Shown here piece after piece: positions 15,900-24,394 of a stretch of DNA of 64,000 bases (positions within the stretch are counted from its first letter, which is position 1; the number at the start of each line of letters is the position of its first letter). Below the pieces are notes generated by a model. It did not search any database. It was not told the origin of the DNA and saw only the letters and a program-made list of their open reading frames with translations. Both the position numbers and the translations under genes were made by a program. Source of the DNA: Planosporangium sp963837285 (lineage in GTDB: Bacteria > Actinomycetota > Actinomycetes > Mycobacteriales > Micromonosporaceae); assembly GCA_963837285.1 (NCBI GenBank), contig CAWIMS010000005.1, positions 1,860,001-1,924,000 on the forward strand. Direction: 5' to 3'.

Positions 15900-17555
15900 A
15901 TGACGAGCAGCGAACACCAGTGCGACGTCTTCATCCTCGGCTCGGGCCTGGCCGGCTCGATCACCGCGTCGATCCTCGCGCGCCAGGGCGCCTCGGTGGT
16001 GCTCGCCGACGCGGCCTCGCATCCCCGCTTCGCGGTCGGCGAGTCGATGACCCCGCAGATGGTCGAGTGGTTGCACATCCTGGCCCTCCGCTACGACGTA
16101 CCGGAAATCAAGAACCTCCTGGACTTCGACACGGTCATCGATCGGATCGGACCGTCCCACGGCCGGAAGGAGAGCTTCGGGTTCGTCAAGCACGACCCGG
16201 GCCAGGAGCCAGATCCGCACGAGACCACGATGTTCCTGATCCCGCAGATGCTCACCAAGGCCTGCCACCTGTTCCGGCAGGACTCGGACGCCTACTACTT
16301 CCACGTGGCGGCCCGGTACGGCTGCGTGACGAGGCAGAACTGGCGGGCCGCCGATCTGGACTTCGACGATGACGGGGTCACCGTCAGCGGGCAGAACGGC
16401 GAGGTGTTCCGGGCCCGGTACCTGATCGACGCCAGCGGCTTCCGGTCCCCGCTGGCCGAGAAGTTCGATCTGCGCGACAAGCCGTGCCGGTTCAAGCACC
16501 ACGCCCGCTCGCTGTTCACCCACTACATCGGGATCAAGCCGTTCGACGACGTGAGCCGGCACCCGGAAAGCCTGCGCCCGCCGGGCCGCTGGCACGCGGG
16601 TACGCTGCATCACCTGATCGAGCGGGGCTGGTTCTGGATCATCCCGTTCGACAATCACAAGGACGCCAAGAATCCACTGTGCAGTGTCGGGCTCACGTTC
16701 GACGAACGGCTGTATCCCAAGCCCACGGACATGACGCCGGACGAGGAGTTCGACCACTACCTCGACATGTACCCGGCCATCAAGCGACAGTTCGACGGGG
16801 CGCAGCGGGTCCGCGAATGGGTCTCCACCGACCGGATCCAGTACTCCTCGAAGCGATCCGTCGGATACCGCTGGTGCCTGATGTCGCACGCCGCCGGGTT
16901 CATCGACCCGCTGTTCTCGCGCGGCCTGTCCAACACGTTCGAGGTGGTCGATGCCCTCGCCGGCCGGATCCTCGCCGCGTTGGGGGACGACGACTTCTCG
17001 GTCGAGCGCTTCGAGTACGTGGACCGGCTGGAGCGCGGCCTGCTGGACTACAACGACGAACTGGTGAACAGCTCGTACATCTCCTTCTCGCACTTCCCCC
17101 TCTGGAACGCGGTGTTCCGAGTCTGGGGGGCCACGCAGACCCCCGGTGCGTTCCGGCTGACCCACGCTCGGCTGGCGTACACCCGTGACGGCGACGACCG
17201 GCACTTCCAGGAACTGGAGAACAGCAGGTACCCGGGACTGTGGTGGCCGGAGGACGACCTGGTGAAGAACCTGCTCGAACTCACGGCGGAGACCTGCGAG
17301 AAGTACGAGGTCGGCGAGCTGGACGGGGACACCGCCGCGGCGACGATCCTCGCGCGGGTCCAGGAGTGCGAGCTGGTCAACTCCACCTTCGGGTGGAAGG
17401 ACCCGGAGCACCACTTCGCCGCGCCGAGCACCCGGGACATGCTCCGCTACCTGTACTGGGCGAGCACCAGGGCGCCGGCCGGACTGCGCCGGCACGGACG
17501 CGCGATGGCGAACGGAATCCTCTGGTCCGCCCTGCACGGCAAGCGGGTCCACTGA
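15900..17555 (+). CDS. Flavin-dependent halogenase
   Basis: This is a 551-residue FAD-dependent halogenase. The dinucleotide-binding motif is LGSGLAGS (13-20). The halogenase diagnostic WxWxIP occurs as WFWIIP (244-249), and a lysine in GRKESFGF (Lys90) fits the catalytic Lys that forms the chloramine or positions HOCl. FAD is oxidised by O2 in the presence of chloride or bromide, and the electrophile attacks an activated aromatic ring or enol. The substrate may be free or ACP-bound. The flavin reductase 30 bases downstream is the natural FADH2 donor. Full length and intact motifs suggest it is active. Confidence 0.92.
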   Translation: MTSSEHQCDVFILGSGLAGSITASILARQGASVVLADAASHPRFAVGESMTPQMVEWLHILALRYDVPEIKNLLDFDTVIDRIGPSHGRKESFGFVKHDPGQEPDPHETTMFLIPQMLTKACHLFRQDSDAYYFHVAARYGCVTRQNWRAADLDFDDDGVTVSGQNGEVFRARYLIDASGFRSPLAEKFDLRDKPCRFKHHARSLFTHYIGIKPFDDVSRHPESLRPPGRWHAGTLHHLIERGWFWIIPFDNHKDAKNPLCSVGLTFDERLYPKPTDMTPDEEFDHYLDMYPAIKRQFDGAQRVREWVSTDRIQYSSKRSVGYRWCLMSHAAGFIDPLFSRGLSNTFEVVDALAGRILAALGDDDFSVERFEYVDRLERGLLDYNDELVNSSYISFSHFPLWNAVFRVWGATQTPGAFRLTHARLAYTRDGDDRHFQELENSRYPGLWWPEDDLVKNLLELTAETCEKYEVGELDGDTAAATILARVQECELVNSTFGWKDPEHHFAAPSTRDMLRYLYWASTRAPAGLRRHGRAMANGILWSALHGKRVH

Positions 17556-17584
17556 CACCACCCCGCGCCCGCAAGGAGTACACG

Positions 17585-18115
17585 ATGACAACGGAGCGAT
17601 CCGCCGGTGTCACCGGGCGGCTGTTGCGCGAGGTGTGCGGGCTCTTCGTCACCGGCGTCACCGTGGTGACCAGCGTGGCGGACGGCCGGCCGATCGGTAC
17701 GACCGTCAACTCGTTCACCTCCGTCTCGCTGGAGCCCCCGCTCGTACTTTTCTGTCTGCACCGGCAGTCCCGGCTGCGACGTGGGTTGGCCGAGTCCCGC
17801 CGGTTCGCGGTCAACTTCCTGACCGGCAGGCAGGAACAGCTCGCCTGGAGCTTCGCCACAAAGCACACCGGGATCGTCCCGCCGGACGCGTACGGCGACT
17901 GTGCCGTGGGGATGCCGGTGCTCAACGAGTCGCTGGCATTCATCGCCTGCACGATCACCGAGGAGTTCGAGGGCGGTGACCACACCATCGTGGTCGGTGA
18001 GGTCGTCGAGCTCGGCTCGCCGCGACGCGGCCACGAACCGTTGATCTTCCACCGGGGAACGCTCAGCGCGCTCGAGGACCGGCTCTGGTCCGCCCAACCC
18101 ATCTGGGACGGGTGA
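17585..18115 (+). CDS. Flavin reductase (FMN/FAD:NAD(P)H), ActVB/HpaC-like
   Basis: This 176-residue split-barrel flavin reductase has the family elements LFVTGVTVVTS, GTTVNSFTSVSLEPPLVLFC and FAVNFLTGRQEQLA. It supplies free reduced flavin to two-component oxygenases. In this operon the likely clients are the halogenase just upstream and possibly the LLM enzyme at 6809. AAGGAG precedes the ATG at 17585. Confidence 0.92.
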   Translation: MTTERSAGVTGRLLREVCGLFVTGVTVVTSVADGRPIGTTVNSFTSVSLEPPLVLFCLHRQSRLRRGLAESRRFAVNFLTGRQEQLAWSFATKHTGIVPPDAYGDCAVGMPVLNESLAFIACTITEEFEGGDHTIVVGEVVELGSPRRGHEPLIFHRGTLSALEDRLWSAQPIWDG

Positions 18116-18151
18116 GGCGACGACCACCCGCAACGACCGGAAAGGCCGAAC

Positions 18152-18277
18152 ATGCGCAGCATGGGCAGCATGGGCAGCGCCCAGGACATGAAGTACGCGA
18201 CGGTGCTCGCCGGTATCGCGGCGCCCGAGGTCGCGCCCGAGGTCGCCGAGCCAGTGGCCGCCCCGGCCGGCCGCTGA
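18152..18277 (+). CDS. Small ORF (41 aa) in the halogenase operon
   Basis: This is a short reading frame with a good ribosome binding site (GGAAAGG, about 8 bases upstream). It encodes 41 residues with the repeats MGSMGS near the start and APEVAPEVAEPV near the end. It sits between the flavin reductase and the MDR gene, with 36 and 31 bases on either side. It has no cysteine, signal peptide or known domain. It may be a small accessory protein or a leader-like peptide. Its tight placement in the operon argues for real translation, but no family is recognised. Confidence 0.45.
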   Translation: MRSMGSMGSAQDMKYATVLAGIAAPEVAPEVAEPVAAPAGR

Positions 18278-18308
18278 CCCACAACGGAACTCCAGGAGAA
18301 GAGGTGCC

Positions 18309-19277
18309 ATGCGCGCGGTTCGTTACCACAGATACGGTGACCCCGAGGTTCTGCGGGTGGAGGAGGCACCGTCCCCGTCGCCGGGGCCGAACCAGGTTCT
18401 GATCCGCACCGAGGCGATCGGGGTCAACTTCATCGAGACCCAGCGGCGCCGCGGCACCGGTCCGTTCCCACCGCCGCTGCCGGCGAGCCCGAACGGTGAC
18501 GTGGTCGGTGTGGTGGAGGCTCTCGGCGATGGCGTGGACACTGTCTCCGTCGGCGACCGGGTCGCGGCCGCTGTGATGTCGGACGCCTACGCCGAGCAGG
18601 TGGTGGCGGATGCCACGTTCCTGACGCCACTTCCGTCCGAACTGGACGCCGCGCACGCCAGTGTCCTCGCCTCGCCGGCTCAGGTGGCCCTCTGTCTGCT
18701 GCGCGCCGGGCGGGTCTCCACGGGGGACACCGTGCTGGTGCACGCCGCCGCCGGCACCATCGGACACCTCGCCACTCAGCTGGCCAAGCTGTTGGGCGCA
18801 GGCCGCGTGATCGGCACCGCCGGCTCACCCGGGAAGCTCGCCTTCGCGCGGGAGTACGGTGCGGACGACGCCATCAACTACCGCGATGACAACTGGGTGG
18901 CACAGGCGCGGGAGGCCGCCGGCGGGCACGGCGTCGACGTCATCCTCGACGGCGTCGGTGGCGACATCCTACTCAAGGGCATTGACGCGTTGGCGCCGTT
19001 CGGCCGGCTGGTGTTTTTCGGCGCGGCGCAGGGAGCGCCGAGCGTTCCGGTGATGCGTCTGCTCGAGATGAAGTACATCGTGGGCAGCGCATTCAACGCC
19101 TGGTGGAAGCACGAACCCGAGGCCCTGAAGAAGGGCCTAGCGGAGCTGGTCGACTACGTCTGCACCGGGCGGCTACGGGTGGGCCTGCACGCCACCCTGC
19201 CGCTCGAACGGGCCGCTGACGCCCACCGGATGATCGAGGAGCGGGCGCACCTCGGCCGGTTGTTGCTTGTGCCCTAG
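18309..19277 (+). CDS. MDR-family quinone/enoyl reductase
   Basis: This is a 322-residue zinc-independent medium-chain reductase of the quinone oxidoreductase group. The N-terminal GroES-like domain opens MRAVRYHRYGDPEVLRVEE. The NADPH-binding stretch is LVHAAAGTIGHLATQLAKLLGA. There is no structural-zinc cysteine cluster. Enzymes of this kind act as enoyl reductases in pyranonaphthoquinone pathways (ActVI-ORF2/ORF4 class), which would fit here. It is the last gene of the rightward operon. Confidence 0.88.
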   Translation: MRAVRYHRYGDPEVLRVEEAPSPSPGPNQVLIRTEAIGVNFIETQRRRGTGPFPPPLPASPNGDVVGVVEALGDGVDTVSVGDRVAAAVMSDAYAEQVVADATFLTPLPSELDAAHASVLASPAQVALCLLRAGRVSTGDTVLVHAAAGTIGHLATQLAKLLGAGRVIGTAGSPGKLAFAREYGADDAINYRDDNWVAQAREAAGGHGVDVILDGVGGDILLKGIDALAPFGRLVFFGAAQGAPSVPVMRLLEMKYIVGSAFNAWWKHEPEALKKGLAELVDYVCTGRLRVGLHATLPLERAADAHRMIEERAHLGRLLLVP

Positions 19278-19744
19278 CACCGGGCGCAAAATGGCACCCC
19301 GGCCATCCCGCGGCCGAGCAGTGCGAAGGCTGCACGTGGGTCACCACCCAGGTCATGGACCTGTCCTATCTGCATTCCCGCGACATCACGTACGCGGTCT
19401 TCTGTCAGGGTCCCTACGACGAAAGCACCCACTACCGCGACTTCATGGGTTGGGACATGCCCTGGTACTCGGCACAGCCCTCCCTCGACACGCTCCTCAT
19501 CGGGCGCCGGAGCGGCGTGGAGGCAATGGACTACAGCTACGCGCTCATGGACCTCACCGTGTATGGGCGCCAGGAATCGTGGGAGGACTCCCCCACCGGC
19601 TGGCCACAAGAGTGCACCATCACGCGTACCAGCGGCGGTGCACCCGATTGGCCACCGGTGCCAGCGTGGCCGGACGGACGCCCGATCGCCCAGTGGCCGC
19701 GACTCGAAGCCGGACGCTCCGACGACCTCGCCGTTGGGCGCTGA
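19278..19744 (+). pseudogene. DUF899 (thioredoxin-like) remnant
   Basis: The frame read from about 19290 gives WHPGHPAAEQCEGCTW, then LSYLHSRDITYAVFCQGPYD and FMGWDMPWYSAQ, all diagnostic of DUF899. The N-terminal half of the roughly 230-residue family is absent, and its homology starts immediately after the MDR stop. An internal piece between LLIGRR and GVEAMDYSYALMDLTVYGRQE also appears missing relative to the family as I know it. Only an in-frame ATG at 19355 could start translation. It is best read as a gene scar at the cluster edge. Confidence 0.7.
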
Positions 19745-19748
19745 ATTC

Positions 19749-19784
19749 GAGGGTGGATCCGGTCCACGGGCCGGGTCCACCCTC
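19749..19784. terminator. Hairpin between DUF899 remnant and Clp-N gene
   Basis: GAGGGTGGATCC (19749-19760) pairs with GGGTCCACCCTC (19773-19784) over 12 bp with one G-U pair and a 12-base loop. It lies between convergent genes and may terminate both strands. Confidence 0.65.
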
Positions 19785-19821
19785 GGCACACGGACGTCGG
19801 TCGCGCCGGCCAGGCACCGGT

Positions 19822-20538
19822 TCAGGCCGTGCGGCTGCGCACGACCTCTTCGATGATCTGCCGGAGGGCATCGCGGGCGGGGTCGAGAGTGACCCCGGCC
19901 ATGGCGAGCGCCGCGCCCGCGTCGCTGTCCGGGTCGTGGAGGATGCCGAGGAGCAGGTGCTCGGTACCGACGTAGTTGTGTCCCAGGCCGACCGCCTCGC
20001 TCAACGCCTTGGCCAGGGCCGCCCGGGTCGCCGGCTCGACCGGGATGACGGTTGGCGCGCCGTCGCCGGTCTCCCGCAGCCCGGAGCGGATTGTCTCGGG
20101 ATCGCCGCCGAGCCGGGTCACCACCTGCACGGCAAGCGCCTGCGGATCGGCGAGCAGGCCGAGCAACAGGTCGGCCGGGCGGACCGCCGGATGCTCCAGC
20201 CGTCGGGCGTGCTCGGCGGCGTCGGTCAGCGCGTTACGCGCACGCGGCGCGAGCCCCTTGAACGCGCCGCCGCGCACGACGTCGTCCATGGTCAGCGCGG
20301 ATTGCCGCGGCGTGTACCGCTGTTGTGCGGCTTGCCGGCTCATCCCCAGATGGGTACCGATGTCCGACCACGAATAGCCCTCGGCCCGGGCCTGCTCGAC
20401 GAAGTAGCCGATGAGGCGGTCACCGAGGCGGCCCAGTTCGGCGCTCAGCTCCTCCGCCGTCGTGATTTTGGTCAGCGGGTCGGTCCCATCGCGGTCGACC
20501 CGTTCGATCAGCGTGTACAACTCCACCGGGCTCGTCAT
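19822..20538 (-). CDS. Clp N-terminal-domain protein with helix-turn-helix
   Basis: This is a 238-residue protein. Residues about 30-80 form a helix-turn-helix (YSWSDIGTHLGMSRQAAQQRY). The C-terminal 150 residues contain two Clp N-repeat motifs (RLEHPAVRPADLLLGLLAD and LGHNYVGTEHLLLGILHD). Such proteins lack the AAA+ ATPase and are probably DNA-binding regulators or ClpC adaptors. It stands alone between the two biosynthetic clusters, and a cluster role is not evident. Confidence 0.82.
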   Translation of the reverse strand: MTSPVELYTLIERVDRDGTDPLTKITTAEELSAELGRLGDRLIGYFVEQARAEGYSWSDIGTHLGMSRQAAQQRYTPRQSALTMDDVVRGGAFKGLAPRARNALTDAAEHARRLEHPAVRPADLLLGLLADPQALAVQVVTRLGGDPETIRSGLRETGDGAPTVIPVEPATRAALAKALSEAVGLGHNYVGTEHLLLGILHDPDSDAGAALAMAGVTLDPARDALRQIIEEVVRSRTA

Positions 20539-20598
20539 GTCAACAGAATGGTTGACGCTTGCCCGGCTGTCAACCTTGACGTTGACAGGGATCGGACG

Positions 20599-21447
20599 CT
20601 ATCCAGGGCGGCGGTGCGCCGTGACGAGATAGCTCTGCGGCCACCGGTTGTCGCCGCGCGGCACCGGCGGCCAGGTCCACCGGCCGAAGTGGGCACCGTC
20701 GTCGCCGTACCGGGTGACCTGCGCGTCCCAGCCGTGCCCCGCCAGCAGTGCCTCCGGGTCGTCCGTGCCGAACCGCATGGGCATTCCCGCGTCGGTGAAC
20801 TTGCGCAGCCACGGCGCGAACGGCGGGAAGGTCAGCAACGAGCGCCCGACGAAATCGGTCAGCAGCGCGTCGCCGGCATGGGCCAGCCCGCCGATGGCGC
20901 CCAGGAGCTGGTCGATCTGCCCGGCGTCGAGGTACATCAGCAGTCCCTCGACCAGCCAGACCGTCGTGCTGTCGCGCAGGCCGGCCGCCACCAGCGCGGC
21001 GGCCCAGCCGCCGGCCAGGTCAGCGCGGACCGGGGTCCGGTCGACCTTGGCCTGTGCGCCGAGGCCCGCGAGCCGGTCTTCCTTGACGGCCAGCACCTCG
21101 GGCCGGTCGAGCTCGAAGAACCGCACCCCGGCCGGCAGTGGCAGCCGGAACGCGCGAGCGTCCATGCCGGCGGCCAGCATGACGACCTGGCGGGCATGCC
21201 CGTCGGCGAGCAACCGCAGCAGCGCGTCGTCGAAGAAGCGGGTACGGATCGGAACCGTCATGCCGGTGCCGTCGCCGGGTGCCGACATGCTGGTGAGCAG
21301 GCGTTCCCCTTCCGGCCCCGCCAGCGCGGCGGCGTACGGGTCCTGGAACAGCGCGTCCGGCCGGGCCGTCTCACGGGCCCGCTCGGCGGCCATCCACTGC
21401 GCGGTGAGCGACACCGGATGGGCGGGGGGAACGTCTACATCGGACAC
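20599..21447 (-). CDS. LCM-family (PPM1/LCMT-like) SAM methyltransferase
   Basis: This 282-residue methyltransferase belongs to the leucine carboxyl methyltransferase/SACOL2 group. It shows VVMLAAGMDARAFRLPLPAGVRFFELDRPEVLAVK, the SAM-binding core of that family, and a WLVEGLLMYLD segment. These enzymes usually methylate carboxylates or hydroxyls. The GTG at 21447 was preferred because it begins the conserved region 7 bases after the YcaO stop. As the last gene of the precursor operon it may esterify the C-terminal carboxylate of the thiopeptide; the substrate is inferred from family and position. Confidence 0.85.
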   Translation of the reverse strand: MSDVDVPPAHPVSLTAQWMAAERARETARPDALFQDPYAAALAGPEGERLLTSMSAPGDGTGMTVPIRTRFFDDALLRLLADGHARQVVMLAAGMDARAFRLPLPAGVRFFELDRPEVLAVKEDRLAGLGAQAKVDRTPVRADLAGGWAAALVAAGLRDSTTVWLVEGLLMYLDAGQIDQLLGAIGGLAHAGDALLTDFVGRSLLTFPPFAPWLRKFTDAGMPMRFGTDDPEALLAGHGWDAQVTRYGDDGAHFGRWTWPPVPRGDNRWPQSYLVTAHRRPG

Positions 21448-21454
21448 AATCGCC

Positions 21455-23362
21455 TCACGGGAACGGATGCGGGTGCGGGTTGATGTCGGCCACGGTGAGC
21501 GTACGGTCACGGTACCCGAGCCGGTGTGGCACCTCGAACAGGCGGGGTAGGCCGTCCACCCTCCGGGCGCGGTGCCCGAACGTCATCGGCAGGGTGCCGG
21601 GGACGATCGCCTTCACGCAGGCGAAGCCTCCGGCGCGGTGTTCGGGTGTGGTCTGGTCCACCACGACGACGTCGAGGCCGTCACCGAGATAGCGGCCGAG
21701 CAGTTCGTCCAGGTCGGCGCGCAGGTCGTCGTGGTGGGGCCAGTGCCAGGTGCCGGCGAAGTCGCCGAACGGGCGGGGCTCGGCGTCGAGCAGGAAGTCG
21801 AAGCGCCCGAAGGCCTCCGGGTGGTTGTAGAGCAGCGCATGGTCGTCCATGACGCGTACCAGGTCGGGATCGCGCACCATGGCGGCGGCCCGGTCCCGGT
21901 CACGCGGGTAGGTCAGCAGCCGGTACTCGATCATCATCGCCAGTTCCTGCAACGCGTTGACCACGCCGCGTTCCGGCGTGAGCGCGGAACCGCCGGCGCA
22001 CATGGCCTTCGGGCGGTCCGGGTCGCCGGACCCGTCGACGGCCATCACCCAGAAGGACGGGATGCGCTGTTCAAGGGTGTCCGTGAAGACGAGGACCTGA
22101 TAGCCGGTGTGATGGCGGATCCGTTCGACGATCAGGCCGATCCGCGGGCCGGCGGCGCTGGCCGGGTCGAGTCGCGGCACCGGCATCCGGGCGTACCAGG
22201 TCATCAGGAACGCGTCGCGTTCGGCGATCTCGACCAGGCCGTGGATGACGGCCTCCTCCAGGCAGCTGCCGAGGGCGCAGCCGTTGGAGATCTCGTAGAC
22301 GAACGGCCGGTGCTCGGGCGGCCCACCGCCGTGCCGCCGGTGCAGGCCGTAGTACACATAGGACTCCGGTACCAGTACCGGCCGGCCGCTACCGAAGGAA
22401 TAGCCCCACACCCAGTTCATGACCAGCTCGTCGTGGTAGGGCTGGAAGGGGAAGTCCGCGGTCGCGTACCGGTCCGGCGGGTACAGGCCGAGGGCTACCG
22501 GGTCGAGCGCCTCGCCGACCAGCTCCCGATGGCAGCCCCGCACGACGGTACGCCGGCCACCGGGCCGGACGCCGCCCATCCGTTCGAGCGCCTCGGCGAT
22601 CGCGGTGAGCCGGGAGCTGCCGAAGTCGAGGGTACGCCCGTAGCCTTCCTCGCTGGCCGCGCCGCCCGCCCGGTGTGCCGTCACCATCGGCAGCAGGTAG
22701 TCGCCGCTGGGCCGCAGTGGATTGAGCAGCCCGGTCTCGGCGTCGACGTAGGAGGCGAGCAGCTCCGGTTCGACCGCGGCGAGATCCCGGATCCGTACCG
22801 TCGACGGCGACACCTTCGGCAGCGACCGTGGCACCACCACCGCGGCGGCGGGGGTGTCGGCGGGCAGGCCGCCGCAGGCCGGGCAATCGGGGTCGGGCAG
22901 GAACCGGTGTACCCGTACCCCCAGCGTGGCGAGGTCGAGCATGACCGCCGCGCCGTCGACGCGGCTGGTCCGCCCGGCGGACCATGCGGCGACCTCACGT
23001 GCCACGATCGCGGCGGCGGCGTCGACAGCCAGCGGGCCGAGCAGCGGAGACACTGTCCGGGGCAGGGCGTCCTCGTGCGCTGACGGCAGGTCGCCGAACC
23101 CACGGGCGGCGGCGCGGCGGCGGCGCAGGCACGCCCTGCACCCGGCGACCCCGGGCCGGACCAGCGGCCCGATCACGATCCGGTCCAGCTCGCCCTGGAC
23201 CGGCAGCCACGGCGTGCGGTCAGCGGTCGCCCACACCGCTTCGGTACCCGCGACCGTGTCGCCCGCCACGATGGTAAGTGGGCGCTCTGTCCACTCCGGA
23301 CGGAGAACGGGCACGAGTGCGTCGTAGAGGTCTCCCGAGCCGACGACGGTCACTGTGGTCAT
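21455..23362 (-). CDS. YcaO cyclodehydratase (TbtG-like) of the thiopeptide cluster
   Basis: This is a 635-residue protein. Residues 1-190 are an E1-like fragment with two CxxC pairs (GCRACLRRR and CPACGG) that fit a structural zinc. Residues 200-635 are a YcaO domain with the ATP-binding helices LTAIAEALERMGG and LEEAVIHGLVEIAERDAF, ending in the proline-rich tail PHPHPFP typical of azoline-forming YcaOs. It uses ATP to cyclise core cysteines to thiazolines with the help of an RRE/Ocin-ThiF partner. Its start overlaps the stop of the elimination-domain gene by 4 bases. Confidence 0.93.
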   Translation of the reverse strand: MTTVTVVGSGDLYDALVPVLRPEWTERPLTIVAGDTVAGTEAVWATADRTPWLPVQGELDRIVIGPLVRPGVAGCRACLRRRRAAARGFGDLPSAHEDALPRTVSPLLGPLAVDAAAAIVAREVAAWSAGRTSRVDGAAVMLDLATLGVRVHRFLPDPDCPACGGLPADTPAAAVVVPRSLPKVSPSTVRIRDLAAVEPELLASYVDAETGLLNPLRPSGDYLLPMVTAHRAGGAASEEGYGRTLDFGSSRLTAIAEALERMGGVRPGGRRTVVRGCHRELVGEALDPVALGLYPPDRYATADFPFQPYHDELVMNWVWGYSFGSGRPVLVPESYVYYGLHRRHGGGPPEHRPFVYEISNGCALGSCLEEAVIHGLVEIAERDAFLMTWYARMPVPRLDPASAAGPRIGLIVERIRHHTGYQVLVFTDTLEQRIPSFWVMAVDGSGDPDRPKAMCAGGSALTPERGVVNALQELAMMIEYRLLTYPRDRDRAAAMVRDPDLVRVMDDHALLYNHPEAFGRFDFLLDAEPRPFGDFAGTWHWPHHDDLRADLDELLGRYLGDGLDVVVVDQTTPEHRAGGFACVKAIVPGTLPMTFGHRARRVDGLPRLFEVPHRLGYRDRTLTVADINPHPHPFP

Positions 23363-24360
23363 GCCGGTCCCTCCTCATCGCACAGGTCCGCGGCGGCGAG
23401 GGCGGCCAGGCCACGCAGGAACCGTTCCTCCGCAAGCCCGATGCCGAGCCGGTTGCACAGCAGGTGGGCGCAGTTGTCGATGGCGAACGCGGTGGCCGGC
23501 AACGGCATCCCGGTGGACGCTGCCAGGCCGGTCGGCGTGAACCGGTCAGACGCCTCCAGGCCCGCGAGGGTGCGCCACAGGTCGTCGACCGACCGGCACC
23601 ACCCGTCCAGAAACGTGTCGCCGGTCGTCCCGGGACCGCGTACCCGGCGGGCCACGGCCGCGAGAGTGGCGCGGCGCTTCTGGTACACCGCCGCGTCCCG
23701 GGCGGTGTCGTCGGCCGTGGACACGGCCTGTGCCCAGATCCGGCGGGTCCGGTCGAGCCGCCGCGCGAGGTGGGCCGGGTCGGACTCGCCAGCCAGCAGC
23801 GCCCCGAAGGCGAGCACCCGGCGGCGCTCGGCGGGCACCTTCCGGCCGACCAGGTCCAGCGCGAGGTCGCTGGAGCGCTCGAAGTGCCGTTCGACGGCCG
23901 CGAGCGGGGCGCCGGTGCCGTACTTGTGGTGCTCGGGTCGGTACTCGAAAACCCGCAGAGAGTTGTTGGACTGCAAGGGAAGGTCGGGCTCGCCCGGCTC
24001 GGCGCGGTCAAGCACGCGAGCCTGCCGCGCGTATTCCTCGGGTGACAGCGTGTCGGCCGACGGGTGCACAGCGAAGAACCGGTGGCTGTGCCGACGAGCA
24101 GCGGTGCGAACATCGGTCGCACCGCTGCCGTCGTGCGGCAGCAGGCGCAGTCGAATGTGCGGACCGCCCCGCCAGTACCGCAGGAAGAAATACCGGGCGA
24201 GCAGGTTACCCTCCCGCAACTCGGCTACCAGCGGAAGCACCAGCTCGCGAAGCAACAGATCCGACGAACCCTGGTAGAACAGATGAACGCTCAGCCAGCC
24301 ACGCCGGGATGGTGCGTCGGCTGGATCCGGCCGCACCGCCGTCGGGATGTCTGGTCGCAC
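23359..24360 (-). CDS. Thiopeptide glutamate-elimination protein (TbtC-like, SpaB_C)
   Basis: This is a 333-residue stand-alone lantibiotic dehydratase C-terminal domain. The opening GWLSVHLFYQGSSDLLLRE, the FFLRYWRGGPHIRLRL strand and the motif EYRPEHHKYG are those of the elimination subunits. These release glutamate from glutamylated Ser/Thr to give dehydroalanine or dehydrobutyrine. Its partner is the split LanB dehydratase at 27439. It lies 34 bases downstream of the precursor peptide gene and is translationally coupled to the YcaO gene. Confidence 0.9.
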   Translation of the reverse strand: MRPDIPTAVRPDPADAPSRRGWLSVHLFYQGSSDLLLRELVLPLVAELREGNLLARYFFLRYWRGGPHIRLRLLPHDGSGATDVRTAARRHSHRFFAVHPSADTLSPEEYARQARVLDRAEPGEPDLPLQSNNSLRVFEYRPEHHKYGTGAPLAAVERHFERSSDLALDLVGRKVPAERRRVLAFGALLAGESDPAHLARRLDRTRRIWAQAVSTADDTARDAAVYQKRRATLAAVARRVRGPGTTGDTFLDGWCRSVDDLWRTLAGLEASDRFTPTGLAASTGMPLPATAFAIDNCAHLLCNRLGIGLAEERFLRGLAALAAADLCDEEGPA

Positions 24361-24394
24361 GTTTCTATCCGGGTTCCGGTGCCGTTCGGATCAA

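Noticed and set aside
15690..17591. 633-codon minus-strand frame opposite the halogenase
   Set aside because: Shadow frame; the plus strand carries a full-length halogenase with diagnostic motifs.
19267..21483. 738-codon plus-strand frame between the two clusters
   Set aside because: Shadow of the Clp-N and methyltransferase genes on the minus strand; no family character.
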